Program-made: the position numbers and the translations under genes | The notes under the pieces: model-generated | What the model saw: the letters and a program-made list of their open reading frames with translations, nothing else | What the model was told of the DNA's origin: nothing | The model's database searches: none | Shown here: positions 35,300 to 46,974 of the stretch, one piece after another | Numbering within the stretch: position 1 is the first letter of the stretch | Layout of the letters: the number at the start of each line of letters is the position of its first letter | From: Anastrepha obliqua | Taxonomy: Eukaryota > Arthropoda > Insecta > Diptera > Tephritidae | Direction: 5' to 3' | NCBI RefSeq assembly: GCF_027943255.1 | Contig: NC_072894.1 | Coordinates: forward strand, 62,251,601 to 62,315,600 | DNA length: 64,000 nt

Positions 35300-35502
35300 C
35301 GTAATCATAGTGCGATTGTGATGACAACTGTTCGGAACACAATTTATATGTGTGTACGATTTTTTGTGCTAGCATTCGCGCTTCGTCGAAACCGTTCGAG
35401 TATAGAGTAATTTCGCCAATCATAGCGTAGTCAGGTACCATCATAGCCACTGTACGGAAGAGCACTTTCAAATTGTCTGGCAGTTCTGTACGGCCAGCGT
35501 AG
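35300..35502 (-). CDS. Dynein heavy chain exon: AAA1 C-terminal half
   Basis: This 203 nt exon starts with a single base completing a glycine codon, then reads [38 protein letters not shown] and [28 protein letters not shown] is the classic AAA1 segment after the sensor-1 motif, and the Q-x-HYD(Y/F)G motif closes AAA1. The acceptor is CGTTTTACAG above 35502 and the donor is ACG|GTAAGT at 35300/35299. It leaves one base to be completed by GT of exon 28400-28587. No frame break is visible. AAA1 is the main ATPase site of the motor. Confidence 0.96.
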
Positions 35503-36036
35503 CTGTAAAACGAATGAAAACGTAAAAAAGGAAGGATAAAAGATTAAAAATTACGCCAAATATATTTTATATTGATACGTACATATACTTAAATATGATA
35601 TATGAACTTTAGAGCAAGTATATGTTACAGGATAATGCAATCAGGATGAACATAATACGTGATCAAAAGCAAAAATCAGGCACTGAAATTGTTGAACTTA
35701 GAACAGAATTATGATTTTACAATGTTTGGTGATGTGATTGGTTGATATTCTTTCCACTGCATGTCTAATATTGCGGGGGCTAAGAAATTATTAAACAAAA
35801 AAATAACTCGACAAATACTAAATGTGATCTGGACCAAACCACGTATGCACACACACATTAAAGTAAAACTCAAATTGGCTGCGGATGTAATATACATATA
35901 TTAGTATGTTAGGTTAGGTTGACATTGCTGGCTGAACGCCATAACATACACGTATTGCTCCTTAGTGGTACCAGAGGGAGATTCACCCTTGCGTTCCCTT
36001 GTAGTAGGGCTATAGTGAAAAATCCTTATTATCGGT
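35503..36036. other. Intron sequence upstream of exon 35300-35502
   Basis: Holds the acceptor tract; otherwise unrecognised. Confidence 0.45.
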
Positions 36037-36133
36037 GAAGAGCTTTAGAGCAAACCTGCCGACTAAAGGTTCGCCATGAGAAGTCTTTATTATCCGGGAA
36101 GAGCTTTAGAGCAAACCTGCCGACTAAAGGTTC
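36037..36133. repeat. Duplicated 36 bp core at 61 bp spacing
   Basis: The core starting GAAGAGCTTTAGAGCAAACC is identical at 36037-36072 and 36098-36133. The sequence before each copy (CTTTATTATCCGGGAA versus CCTTATTATCGGTGAA) is similar too, so a unit of about 61 bp has been duplicated. Confidence 0.85.
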
Positions 36134-36659
36134 CTTTTAAATAAAAGAGGTTTTTTTTATTTAGTTAGGGCAAATGACTGCCTTCCAACTACCAGGCTAA
36201 GACTGAATTGCCCGCCTTCTGATAGAATGGCTTTATTTTATACTTTCTTTTTGTCTTCTCATCAATAAAATATATATTATAATTACAACTAAACATTGTT
36301 ACAAGTAAAAATCAATAACAAAATTATAAATTCAAAAAAATACTATACAATACAATTTTGCTTAGGCAGACTTACTTGACAGTAAGCTATGGTTTTGCTT
36401 TGGAGTGAGGTATCATATGACAGAAAAAATGTATTTGGTGTGTGCCATGTGTTTACCTATGTTTTGGGTTTCAAAAAAAAAAAGGAAAAAGGATTTTGTC
36501 ATTGAAATTAAAGTGTTTATTTGACAACAATGGCATTGACATTGAAATGGTTTAAATAATTTAAGTTTGAGTTCATTTACCTATTAAAAATATATTTAAA
36601 GAATTCGAAAGAAGTTTGAAAGTGAAGTGAAGGTATTCTACAATAGCAATAACCCTGCG

Positions 36660-38265
36660 TTTTTTGCGAATCTAAATAAGCTCTGAGGCTCTAACCCCGA
36701 GAGACATTCTAACCTCTCATATTGCAGAGCTCCGAAGCATTTCATTCGGGTTCTAGCTAATGAAATACCTGTATGTTCGGGTACCCAATAGATGTGCAGC
36801 CGCCTATCTGTGGCCATTGGCCCTCTGGCTTCCCTGCTGTTAGGAACGTTTTGAGATAAAATTTCATATTAGTTTATTGCCTTTATCACCGCTTGTGACT
36901 ATCAACGTAATATATATGTATATGTATTTATTTTGGAGTTGCACGATGTTTTTGCGAATGCTATTTCTGCAGCCGTTCCTACGGCAAAGACTTCTGCTTG
37001 AAAAGTGCTTCAGTAGTCAGGGAGCTTAAGCGACCGCTTGATGACTAATTCTGCGTAATAAGTCCCTGCACCTACTCCGTCCAAACATTTTCGTGCCGTC
37101 TTCTCAACGCCTCTTCTTCTATTGTTGTTCGGAGTCTCATCACTCAGTTGCATTTCGGAGTAATTTAATCCACATCGGCCCTATAACTGACACCTGTTGA
37201 GCTATGTCTGCATGTCTTACAAGTAAGTTCCTCTATTGCGTTCAGTCTTACAGCTGATTTATCTGCTAGACATTTTAATGCAATGCCAATCGGTGGCAGC
37301 TTAAGTATTCTTTTAAGCGCTGCCGTTGGAGTAGTTCTCATTGCCCCTGTAGTGCAGAGTGCTCAAAGATTTTGAATATTTTCCATACATATTTTGTGTG
37401 TCGTTTTTCTTTACGCACCACATTGGAGCACCGTAGAGTAATATTGGCTGAGTAGCACCAATACATATAGAAGGAGATAGACCCCATGCAACTCCCAGCA
37501 TCGTCTCTAGTTTACCTTCGGGTGGTGCCAATATGGGATCTTGTACCGTCTAGTAAAAAGTATCATATCCCTTTTGTCAGCGTTTATCCCCAGGCCTGCC
37601 TGAGTGGCCCGTTGACGCACTGTTCGAGTGTGTTACTCACGCTGTTTAGGTATTTGCCTGTTACTAAATAAGTGGCAATAGAATGCCACCATGTGGCGAA
37701 TCCTCACTGGCTTAGCTTCCTACTATTCCGCTCTTAGCATTCTACAATCCATAAAAGCATGTTTTGTATTTGCTTCTTAAATTAGCTTCTCTCCACACAT
37801 TATTGAATGCTAAACTAATGTTTACAAAACTCTTAAAGCATGTTCTTTATTGCCTAGAGCCTTCTCTACAGCTAACACTAGTGGGTGTAATGCAGTCTCT
37901 GTGCTCTGCCTTTAGTATATGCGGGTTAAGCCTTAGGCATTAAATCTGACCTTTTATCACTGAGGCGGGCGTCTACAGAAGGAATGAGGTCACACTGATA
38001 GGCCTAAATTTCTTTGAGAGTGTGGGGTTGCTTTTCCTGCTTTCGGTATAAACACAACCTTGGCTTCTCTCCAGACTACAGGCACACAGTCAAACCTCAG
38101 ACATCCTGTGTCTATCAGTTTTAGCCATAGTACCAACAAATTACTCATCTTTTGGAGCATTATTGGAAAAATTCCAGCTATACCTGGTAATTCCAATGGG
38201 TTAAAAGACTCGACTATCTTGGCACCGAAAAATCGGGCACAATTGTCGATTGATAAGATAAAGCC
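36660..38265 (-). pseudogene. LOA/Jockey-like LINE RT fragment, decayed
   Basis: Minus-strand pieces include MLQKMSNLLVLWLKLIDTGC, LRFDCVPVVWREAKVVFIPK AGKA (RT motif around 38050-38140) and ICIGATQPILLYGAPMWCVK near 37450, in that order. All are typical of LOA/Jockey-type reverse transcriptases. Many stops and indels are present. Confidence 0.7.
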
Positions 38266-39171
38266 TTATTGTGCAATAAACGATGAATTCGTTCTTCACG
38301 ATAATCTGGTTGAAGTCCATGAAAAGTGAAACAAATTAATTTGCTTAAGATACTCATTGCAATCCAATTGATTTCAAGACAGATTTTGGCTGGCCTTTGA
38401 TGAGACTTGATGATATTTACGGTATTCAGTATGCCAATATTTTGCTTGTAAAGTTTGTTTTAATCATTAAAGTTACCTTGAATATTTTCCAACAAAATAG
38501 TGTAACACTGTAAGGTATTGGGATTGAAATAAATTAAATACTACAGGATGACCAACAGTATACCTATTATTTTAATAAAACTTTCACTTCTTTCATATCT
38601 TCTATATTTTATGCAAGTGGAATGTACATTCACAATTTTTTTTATAGCTGCAAAATTTGAACAAAATGTAATGAAATTTCAAAAAAAGAATATTCAAATT
38701 CATGAAAATCTATACATCTATCTACGTATCTATTCAAATTATTACCTATTATTGTTTATCCTCAGGCTGTGAATTGAACATAACAGATATTGCAAATGGT
38801 TATTGAAAGATGAATGCCATCAAGATTAAAACATGGGCAAACAGGAGGAAAAGAAAAAAAATTGCGCTTGTAACCAAATGTTCTAAAACGAACAGATACG
38901 GTAAATGTCAGTTTGGAAAATTTTCCAAAATTTGCACATAAAGCCCAGAAGAAACGACTGACTAAAAGACAGAAATGCAAAGTATATGTGAGGCAAAACT
39001 AACTGTAACTAAGTAACTTCTTTTTTTCATTGTTGGATGGTTAGAGCATGTAAATGAGCACAGCGTATCCATGCAGAGAAATCAGTTGCACACAAATTTA
39101 TGAGGTGTTAGTGAATATTAACGAAAATGCCAGGCGTTAAACAAAAAGTAAAAGTAAAAAAAAAATAAAAG
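38266..39171. other. Intron sequence, unidentified
   Basis: AT-rich without coding similarity. Confidence 0.45.
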
Positions 39172-39265
39172 CAGCAGGCAATAGCAAACCTCTGAGTGTA
39201 TTTCTACCATGAAAAAAGCTCCTTATAAAAACAATTTGCCGTTCAAAGTCGGTTCAAAATTGGTG
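39172..39265 (+). repeat. SINE family copy 6, central fragment
   Basis: GGCAATAGCAAACCTCTGAG TGTATTTCTACCATGAAAAA matches the middle of the full copy at 39772-40097. Confidence 0.75.
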
Positions 39266-39461
39266 CAATCACCGTAGCCATCGAATTGGAAGGTTTCTAA
39301 TTATTGCACATCGCAGCTGCAGGATACAAGCATTTAAGCAATGGGGGCCAAAATAAAGATTTGCATCACTCAAAATAATAGAATTTTATTTAGTAAAAAA
39401 AAGTTATTTAAAAACAAAATTGGATGATCAATTTTATGCCACCTTGTAAGCTAATTAATAT

Positions 39462-40560
39462 TGGTAACCAGTAAACAGGCCAGAGTTTTGTTTACAAGCG
39501 CACGGAAGCATTTTACCTAGAGTAAACGCGAAAAATGAAAATCAGTAATGGATTTCAAACGTAATAGTGTGATTGCATTATGTTTGGCTGGAAAATCACA
39601 ACCAGCGATTATTCACGAACTCGAGCATCTTAAAGTGAATAAAGTTTTTTAGTCTGCACCGTCACGTGAAATGGTTCACAAAGTGAAGAAGCGACTTGAG
39701 CGAAATCCCCGACGAAGTGCCAATCAAATGGTGAAGGAACTAAAAATATCTGATCGTAACATCTGCCGCATGGCGGCCGCCGTAGCTGAATGGGTTGGTG
39801 CGTGACTACCATTCGGAATTCACAGAGAGAACGTAGGTTCGAATCTCGGGGAAACACCAGAATTAAGAAAAACATTTTTCTAATAGCGGTCGCCCCTCGG
39901 CAGGCAATGGCAAACCTCCGAGTGTATTTCTGCCATGAAAAAGCTCCTCATAAAAATATCTGCCATTCGGAGTCGGCTTAAAACTGTAGGTCCCTCCATT
40001 TGTGGAGCAACATCAACACGCACGCCACAAATAGGAGGAGGAGCTCCGCCAAAAACCCAAAAAGGCTGTACGCGCCAATTACATATATATATAATATAAC
40101 ATCCGCCGCATACTGGAAAATGATCTCAAAGTCAAGTCTTATAAGATCCAAAAGGCGCATGATCTCACACCAAAGCAGCAACAAGTCAGACTTGAGAGAA
40201 CGAAGTAGTTGCTTCGCTTGGCCAGAAAGCGGTCAATTTCCGAACATTGTGGTTTCTGGCGAGAAAAGTTTTCAAATTGAACAATTCGTAAACTCCCAAA
40301 CCGATAGGGCTTATTTGACCGACCGTTCATAAGAGAATTTCAGTCATCGATTGGCCACCAGGAGACAGCACCCGCCAAAGGTAATGGTTTGAGCCGCTGT
40401 AACCGCAGATGGGCGCTCTCCAATCGTTTTGATCGAGCCTGTCGTCAAGATAAATGCGAAATATTTTCGGGAAAGTATGTATTCTGGAAGTTGCTTTGAA
40501 GCCTTCGGTAGACAATCATTTTTTATCACTATTTTTGAGCACTTCATTTTTGCCTCGATA
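39462..40560 (+). mobile_element. Second DD37D element copy, split by a SINE
   Basis: Shares TCAGTAATGGATTTC, GTGTGATTGCATTATGTTTG and later blocks with the element at 1292-2481. It encodes NSVIALCLAGKSQPAIIHEL and RNPRRSANQMVKELKISDRN before the SINE. After it come IRRILENDLKVKSYKIQKAH DLTPKQQ and a broken remainder. The catalytic C-terminal half is missing. Edges are approximate. Confidence 0.75.
39772..40097 (+). repeat. SINE family copy 7, full length with target-site duplication
   Basis: 326 bp. Its tRNA-like head has box A TAGCTGAATGGGTTGG (39783-39798) and box B GGTTCGAATC (39836-39845). The body is common to all copies, and the 3' end is ACGCGCCAATTA plus an AT-rich tail. AACATCTGCCGCAT (39758-39771) and AACATCCGCCGCAT (40098-40111) flank it as a 14 bp duplication with one difference. 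Confidence 0.93.
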
Positions 40561-41483
40561 CCTCCACCTTAACGATACCCTCAAATTTCACCAGCTGGTG
40601 TAAAGCAAAGAAAAATTATCCCTTTACAGTGAACACCTCTCATTTCAGCAAAAAAAAAAAACAACTCAAACAAACTGTATTTAACCACTTTCCAGTTCGC
40701 TCCACATTTATGATGGATTCCATTATTCCCTACAGGGTATAATTTTTAAATCCACATGCACATCATACTTATGAATGTACAAACCATACATGCAAAAGCT
40801 ACTGGGCAAGCAAAAGCGCGACATTGGTCAATGCGATAAGTTTGTTATCTAAGTTACTATGCAGCTGTTGCAGTAGACAGAATTTGTATTGTTTTTGCTT
40901 CCAATTATACCCACTTTTGGGCGTATGAGAGAAAAAAGAATGCAAAAGTTTAGTACGTAGCATTATCGGTAACGAAACAGTAAGCGACACGGCTACCAAA
41001 CCATAGTGGCAACTACGAAAAAGAATGCAAGCAATCCCGACAAATGGTATTTGATAATTGGGGGAAAAATCACTACAGTTTGGAAAACACAGAATCCTCT
41101 TGTAAAACCATTGGCAGCAATGCCGCAATTTGTTATGCGTGTGCCTAAAGGGCTTTTCAGACTGAAGTACTTTTGTAGAGTGAGATGCACAGTATTCGAG
41201 TTATGAATGGAATAGCGGATAAAAGATCGAAATAGCGAAAAAGATCAATTGGTAAAAAAGCTTAGGTAAGTAGCTAACAGAGACAAGATAATTTCGGAAA
41301 ATACAGTGAGTGGTACCGAGCACTAAACATCCTTGAAATAGGAAAATATAAGAAATAAATTTGAAGTTTAAAGAGCATTTTCTAAAACTTGTTTTATTAT
41401 TATCTATGCTTTTCTGTTTAATGATTACAATAACAATGCTTCAACAAGATATTAAGAATACATCATTTCAAACTGCTTCTACA
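40561..41483. other. Intron sequence, unidentified
   Basis: A plus frame at 41006-41206 (PDKWYLIIGGKITTVWKTQN) is not recognised. No element ends found. Confidence 0.4.
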
Positions 41484-41485
41484 TA

Positions 41486-42383
41486 CAGGGTAGGCCATTT
41501 AAAGCGGGCCCATTTGTTTCTGAAAAAAAACATTGAAAAAAACATTTTTTTTTGTGTTGATATGAAAAATCATTTATTTTGATTCAAGGAGATTTGTTCC
41601 AGCTAGTTTTTGAAAATGATATCCTTCAAATGTTTGCCTCTGGCCTTGATCGCCAAATGTGTCCTTTTTTCGGTGTTTTCCATCGTTTTGGCCAATATTT
41701 CGGCCGGTATGGCGGCGATTTCGCGTCGGATATTGTTTTTAAGTTGAGTTAGAGTCCTTGGCTTGTTGATGTATACCTTGGATTTCAGATAACCCCACAA
41801 ATAAAAGTCCGGTGGCGTCAAATCTGGTGATCTCGGTGGCCACGGAAAATCACCATTTTTCGAAATCAACCTTCCAGGGAACAATGGCTTCAAAAAATCG
41901 ATTGTAGCGCGTGAAGTGTGGCATGTAGCCCCGTCCTGTTGGAACCAGTAGCCTTCCATGTCATTTTCTTCGATGATTGGCATAAACATTGGGATAACTC
42001 GATGTTCGCGGAGCCTCCTCAACACTGGCTCGTACAGCCTCGATATTTTCAGCAGAACGTCGTGTACGTTGTCTGGATGCGTGGCTGGTATTGCTGAGAC
42101 TACCGTGGTTAATAAATTTTGCGTATAAACGCTGTAAAGTGCTTTTGGATGGCGCACTTTTAACTTTATTTTTTTTTTTAAACGCACGTTGAGTTTTCAC
42201 AATTGAGAAGTTATTTTGGATGTAAAGCTGAATTATTTCAGCGCGTTCTTTTGGAGTGTACTGCTCCATGGTAAAAATTGTCTTGGACTGACGCTTCCAA
42301 CGCGCTATGTCATTAGTCGATCTGACGTTCCTGTCAAAAGTTATAGGGTTGCCCGATGGGCCCGCTTTAAATGGCCTACCCTG
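41486..42383 (-). mobile_element. rosa-type (DD41D) element, internally deleted
   Basis: Inverted repeats CAGGGTAGGCCATTTAAAGC with TA at 41484-41485 and 42384-42385; length 898 bp. The minus strand encodes an N-terminal DNA-binding part (MEQYTPKERAEIIQLYIQNN FSIVKTQRAFKKK) and a C-terminal catalytic part with EGYWFQQDGATCHTSRATID, PWPPRSPDLTPPDFYLWGYL KSKVY. From the QQD aspartate to the PPD aspartate there are 41 residues, the diagnostic spacing of rosa. The region with the first catalytic aspartate is missing and the two halves are in different frames. Confidence 0.9.
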
Positions 42384-42385
42384 TA

Positions 42386-43560
42386 TTAAGAAGACGGCAA
42401 CCATGAGTGCATTTAGGTTAAACGAAGCGGGCCGCTGGAAAGAAAACACTTATGGTCATGCCAGTCTACTATTGCGGCAAACTCAGTTAACCTCGGTGAG
42501 GACTGACTACATCGTCCCGACGGTAACATTCAATAGGAATTTTGCCACTCTCTTCCAATTTAAGGAAGAGTGGAATAAGGGATTCTCATTAAACAACTTC
42601 GACACTACAGTCTATACAGATGGTTCTAAAATGGATTGTGGTGTTGGAGCTGGTATATATTCTCATAGACTTAAAATTGAAAAATCTGTGCGCCTCCCCA
42701 ATACCTGCAGTGTCTTCCAGGCGGAAGTACTGGCAATTGGGGAAGCTTGTAGGCTACTAATCACAGACTCCTCTTTTAAGAGCAATATCGCTATTCTCTC
42801 GGATAGCCAAGCTGCAATCCAGGCACTGGATTCAGCGACTACAACCTCAATGGTGGTGGAACAAAGTAGGAATAGCCTTTCCACCTTGAGCGAAAAACAT
42901 AATGTTACCTTAATCTGGGTCCCAGGACATCGGAATATTGAAGGTAACGAAAAAGCAGATGAACTGGCAAGAGGGGGATCTGCCATGAATAACGCTCTTG
43001 CAGAACCGGTATTCACACCATTAGGTGCAGTCAAGAGTACAATTTCCCTAAAATACCTCCGAATGGCGGAGTGTAGATGGAGGGGCCAGACGAAATGCAA
43101 AATCAGCAGAACGTTATGGCCCACCTACAACCTTAAACAATCATCAATATTGTTAAACATGAAACGACGGGATGCCTGGAGACTAACGGCAGGCATAACT
43201 GGCTTTTGGTCTGTCGGAGAACAGGCAGCCAAAATGGGCATCCCTCACAACACATACTGTCACAGTTGCAAACAACCGGAGAAAAAGGAAACAATCTTCC
43301 ATTTCCTCTGTGAATGCCCTGCCCTATGGAAGGACAGAATGTTAACCCTGGGCAAACCGCTGTTCGAGGAGCTCGAACAACTGTCTGGCTTAGAGGTCAA
43401 CAACCTAATAAGGTTCCTGAACCGCACAGACTGGGTATAGTCATGCCGTAAATAACAAGTTGGTAACGAGGATGTGGCAACAAAATGGTGCGGAAGCGCT
43501 AGTTGGATTCAGGATGAATCACTACTCCAACCAACCAACCAACCAAACTGCTTAAAAAAA
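42386..43560 (+). mobile_element. LOA/I-clade LINE, 3' half
   Basis: An open frame runs to the stop at 43440. It contains RNase H with VYTDGSKMDCGVGAGIYSH, QAEVLAIGEACR, ILSDSQAAIQALDS and WVPGHRNIEGNEKADELARG, all four catalytic positions kept. Then come KISRTLWPTYN and the zinc-knuckle-like CHSCKQPEKKETIFHFLCEC. The 3' end has a CCAA tetranucleotide repeat (43530-43552). RT and endonuclease are absent (5' truncation), and the 5' edge abuts the rosa element. This is the best preserved RNase H in the window. Confidence 0.88.
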
Positions 43561-44187
43561 ATCACAAAATTTATCGGCAGTAATCAGCACCAGCGCAGCC
43601 TATCAGTAAATACTTGTTACAATAGATTAATAGATAGGTAGCACTACTTCGTCTTAATTCTAAGAATCCTTATAAGAAATTATTGAGTTATACATACATA
43701 TGAAACCATTCTCCTTATGTCTTCGTTATACAATTTGCACTCATACCTGTCAAATATTATATTTAAACTATTATACATATTATTATATAATGTTTTTTTT
43801 AGAGTGACTCAAATGAGAAAAGTCTTTATCTAAGAAAGGTATCTTCAAATGATCGACAGATCTAAACATATGATCAGATCACATGATTTATTCCCACGAT
43901 TCTATCATATTGTAGAATTTTATCACTTCATCATATCATCTGATCTTATCGCATGATATCATGACATGATCACATCATATGATGCCATCACAGGTTGGAT
44001 ATTCATTCATTAAATTTTAAGCCTCACTAAATTTAACGTAGTAAAATTTTAAACTAATCGATTGCCTTGGTGGGTTGTATTATAGTATAAGTACGAGTAC
44101 ATGGGATTTTTCTCCACTTATTGTATTCTGTTCACGTAACGGAGGTATGTAACAGCATTAACGACTTAAAATAGGTATAGAGATATA
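43561..44187. other. Intron sequence with ATC/GAT palindrome-rich patch
   Basis: 43850-43993 is crowded with short palindromes such as ATCATATGAT, TCATGA and TGATCA. The rest is AT-rich. Confidence 0.6.
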
Positions 44188-44811
44188 CAGACTGTCAATA
44201 GAAGCGTGACCGGAAAAATTCAAACTTAGAGTTCCGGTATAAACAAATTTGAATGCTGCTACTTATGAAAAACGATTTGAAGCAGTGCTCCTATGTAACG
44301 TAAATGTACAAAAACGTCACCATCATCGGCAGAAATATATTTGAAGAAGTCGAAGATGTTCATAAATAAATGAGTGCAAAGGTACGCCGAAGAAGACCAC
44401 TTCCCCGGAAATACTGAGACAGTTTTAAGGAAAAGTAATTTGAATGTATCCAAAGGCGCAATTCGAAGACGTTTACGTGCAGAAGACCTCAAATTCGAGA
44501 GTACATTGAAAAACTGCTGAACTTATTATCACACATCACAGCAGTCAGTTAAGATTCATGTATGGGATGCTTCTCCGAAAAAGTGATTAGTCGTTTATTT
44601 GTGTTTAACGCCATATTTAATGCAGTTTTGGTGAACAGAAGCTGCAAAGGTATTTAGAAAAACTAGTCGATCTTGGATTTTGGTAACTATGCTTTTCATT
44701 GAATACTTTAAATAGAACACATATTATAAACCCATATAATGTAGTTTGTTAGAATCGAATTGCTCAAATAGACTCTAAGTTATAGCGGTCCCGCTTTTAT
44801 AAGACAGACTG
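44188..44811 (+). mobile_element. Short Tc1-like derivative
   Basis: Ends CAGACTGTCAATAGAAGCG and, inverted, CAGTCTGTCTTATAAAAGCG match imperfectly, with TA nearby on both sides. Inside are weak Tc1 transposase remnants in mixed frames (SKGAIRRRLRAEDLKFESTL near 44455-44505; GCFSEKVISRLFVFNA near 44570-44615). At about 624 bp it is non-autonomous. Confidence 0.7.
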
Positions 44812-45090
44812 CATATACCAAAATTCTCAGAGTGATGTGAGAAGTCGATAAAATCATGCCTGTCCGTGCGCGTGATAATTCGATATGTTTTGGTGCGCAT
44901 TTTACCCCAAACCTAAGGAAGTTTGGTATTACAAATCGGCAAGATTAGGGTTATTCCAGCTCCTACAGCCAACCTCCGTGTAACGGCAATTTGTACCACG
45001 AAAAAATGGTGATATTTCTGTCATAAATGAAGCAGATCTACTCACATTTAGTTTCAACTGATGAGCCCAGGAAAAGAAATGCTACGCAAG
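44812..45090. other. Intron sequence between two Tc1-like elements
   Basis: No recognised feature. Confidence 0.4.
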
Positions 45091-45092
45091 TA

Positions 45093-46713
45093 CAGTGCCG
45101 CTCAACTGAATAGGTTTGAAATTTATTTCTTCTATTTTTTCTTCTCTTTGTTCCTATGTCATTTTTTCCTTCTTTCTTTTTTGTTTTGAACATTCATTTG
45201 TTTACTCATAATATGACAAAAAAATGTAACGGATTATATGCAACGGTAAATCAGAATTTTGCTTTCGTCGTGAAATTCGCAAAATGTGTGGTCTATTTTT
45301 GGCTCATCTGATTAGGTTTGACAACTTTGACTTCACTTTTTGATTGGCTGCGTGATCGAAAACATATAATTTCTTTGGTCTACTTAAATTTAAAGTAATT
45401 GCTACCATTTTTTTTAATATGGGCCGGGGGAAATCTTTAACTGATTTTGAAAAAGGTCAAATTAAAGGCTATATTGAATCTGACCTCAAACATAATGAAA
45501 TAGCAAAGAAGATTGGTCGAAACCAAAACGTGGTATGCAATTTTCTTCGTAATGAAGTCGATTACGGGAAGAAATGAAAGGAGGAAAAAAGTATGCTACA
45601 ACGGCATCAGAGAAGCGACTAATCCTTCGAACTGCTTCGAATTCCCACCTCTCTGCCAGTAAAATCAGGTATGAATGCGGTGTAAAAGCTAGTTTGGCAA
45701 CGGTAAAACGGGTTATTCGGCGTGCTAAACACTTAAAGAGATTACAAATATATTTAAAAAAACCTACTCTCAATGATGCACGGAAGGAAGCGCGACTTCG
45801 TTTTGCGCGGGATCACATGACATGGAACAATTAGTGGAAGGCTGTGGTCTTCTCCGACGAAAAAAAGTTCAATATCGACGGACCGGATGGCTACAACTAT
45901 TATTTTCACGATATGCGAAAAGAGGAATGCTTTTTGAGTCGTCATCACTCCTGTACAGGAGGCGTAATGGTTTGGGGAGCCAAACTGGAACTTGCAAGCT
46001 GCAGTTTGTTTCATCAAAGATGAATGCAAATGTCTACAAGACTGTGCTCCAAAAGGCTTTTCCCCAGTTTTCCGAAATTTTTGGACCAATTCAATGGACG
46101 TACCAACAAGACAACGCCCCCATCCATACAGCCCGGGTTACAAAACAGTGGATTAAGGACCAGAATGTCAACTTGCTCGAGTGGCCGCCATATTCCCCAG
46201 ACATAAATATTATCGAGAACATTTGGGGACTTTTATCCAGGAGAGTGTATGAAGAAGGAAGACTCGGCGACCCTGGTTGAAGCGATTAGAAAAGCCTGGT
46301 CAACTATTTCACTGAGTGAAATTGAAAAATATTAAGATTCCTTATCAACTCGAATGTTTGAAATAATTAAGAATAAGGGTGGTCATACCAAATATTAAAT
46401 AATGCAGAAATAGTGTCTTTTATTATTTAAGTTACCAAGTGCCATGAAATATTGCTGTGAATAATTTTTTCTATAGTTTTGTCGGTCAAACCTATTAACT
46501 CGAGCCAAAAATAAAGTAGATTTTCAGCTATGTTTTTAAAAATATAATAAAAAATATATAAAAACCAAACCAAAAAAAAAAACTTCGTATTTCATTAATA
46601 ATTGATCGTTTTACTTAACAAAATTTATTTGGTTTAAATCCGAGTGCTCGTTATGAAGATATTATGTTCTAAGTCTAAAAAAGAGGTAAAACCTATTCAG
46701 TTGAGCGGCACTG
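45093..46713 (+). mobile_element. Tc1-like (DD34E) element with double inverted repeats
   Basis: Outer repeats CAGTGCCGCTCAACTGAATA (at least 25 bp) with TA at 45091-45092 and 46714-46715. A second, related pair lies inside (GGCTC..TTAGGTTTGAC near 45302-45323 and, inverted, near 46483-46504), the IR/DR layout of some Tc1 elements. At 1621 bp it is full length or nearly so. The transposase runs on the plus strand. Confidence 0.9.
45419..46400 (+). pseudogene. Tc1-like transposase pseudogene
   Basis: ATG 45419 opens MGRGKSLTDFEKGQIKGYIE with helix-turn-helix (HNEIAKKIGRNQNVVCNFLR). Then follow [20 protein letters not shown] (first aspartate), TYQQDNAPIHTARVTKQWIK (second) and PPYSPDINIIENIWG (catalytic glutamate), with 34 residues between the last two: DD34E. 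Lesions: stop after DYGKK (about 45575), stop after MTWNN (about 45832) and frame changes near 46000-46015 and 46260. The C-terminal NKGGHTKY is present. Confidence 0.88.
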
Positions 46714-46715
46714 TA

Positions 46716-46974
46716 AAATTTCGAAAAATTGGTGATGCCATTTTTAATTTTGAGTAAATATGTGTATCTCGACTGAATAAAACTTGGTGCATGTGTGTGT
46801 TGCTTATTTAGATCCGTTTTGATTCGAATTTAATAATGCCATATTTGTTTTCATTTGTTTTTTTCATAATAAGTGTAGCAAGATTTTAACTACACGGCTC
46901 CAGTGGTGATAGTGAAAATACCGATATTCTGTTATATGATTTTGCCATAAGTATTTTAAAGGAGGATGGTTCCA
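46716..46974. other. Intron sequence between Tc1-like element and RTE
   Basis: No recognised feature; the RTE 5' edge is approximate. Confidence 0.4.
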
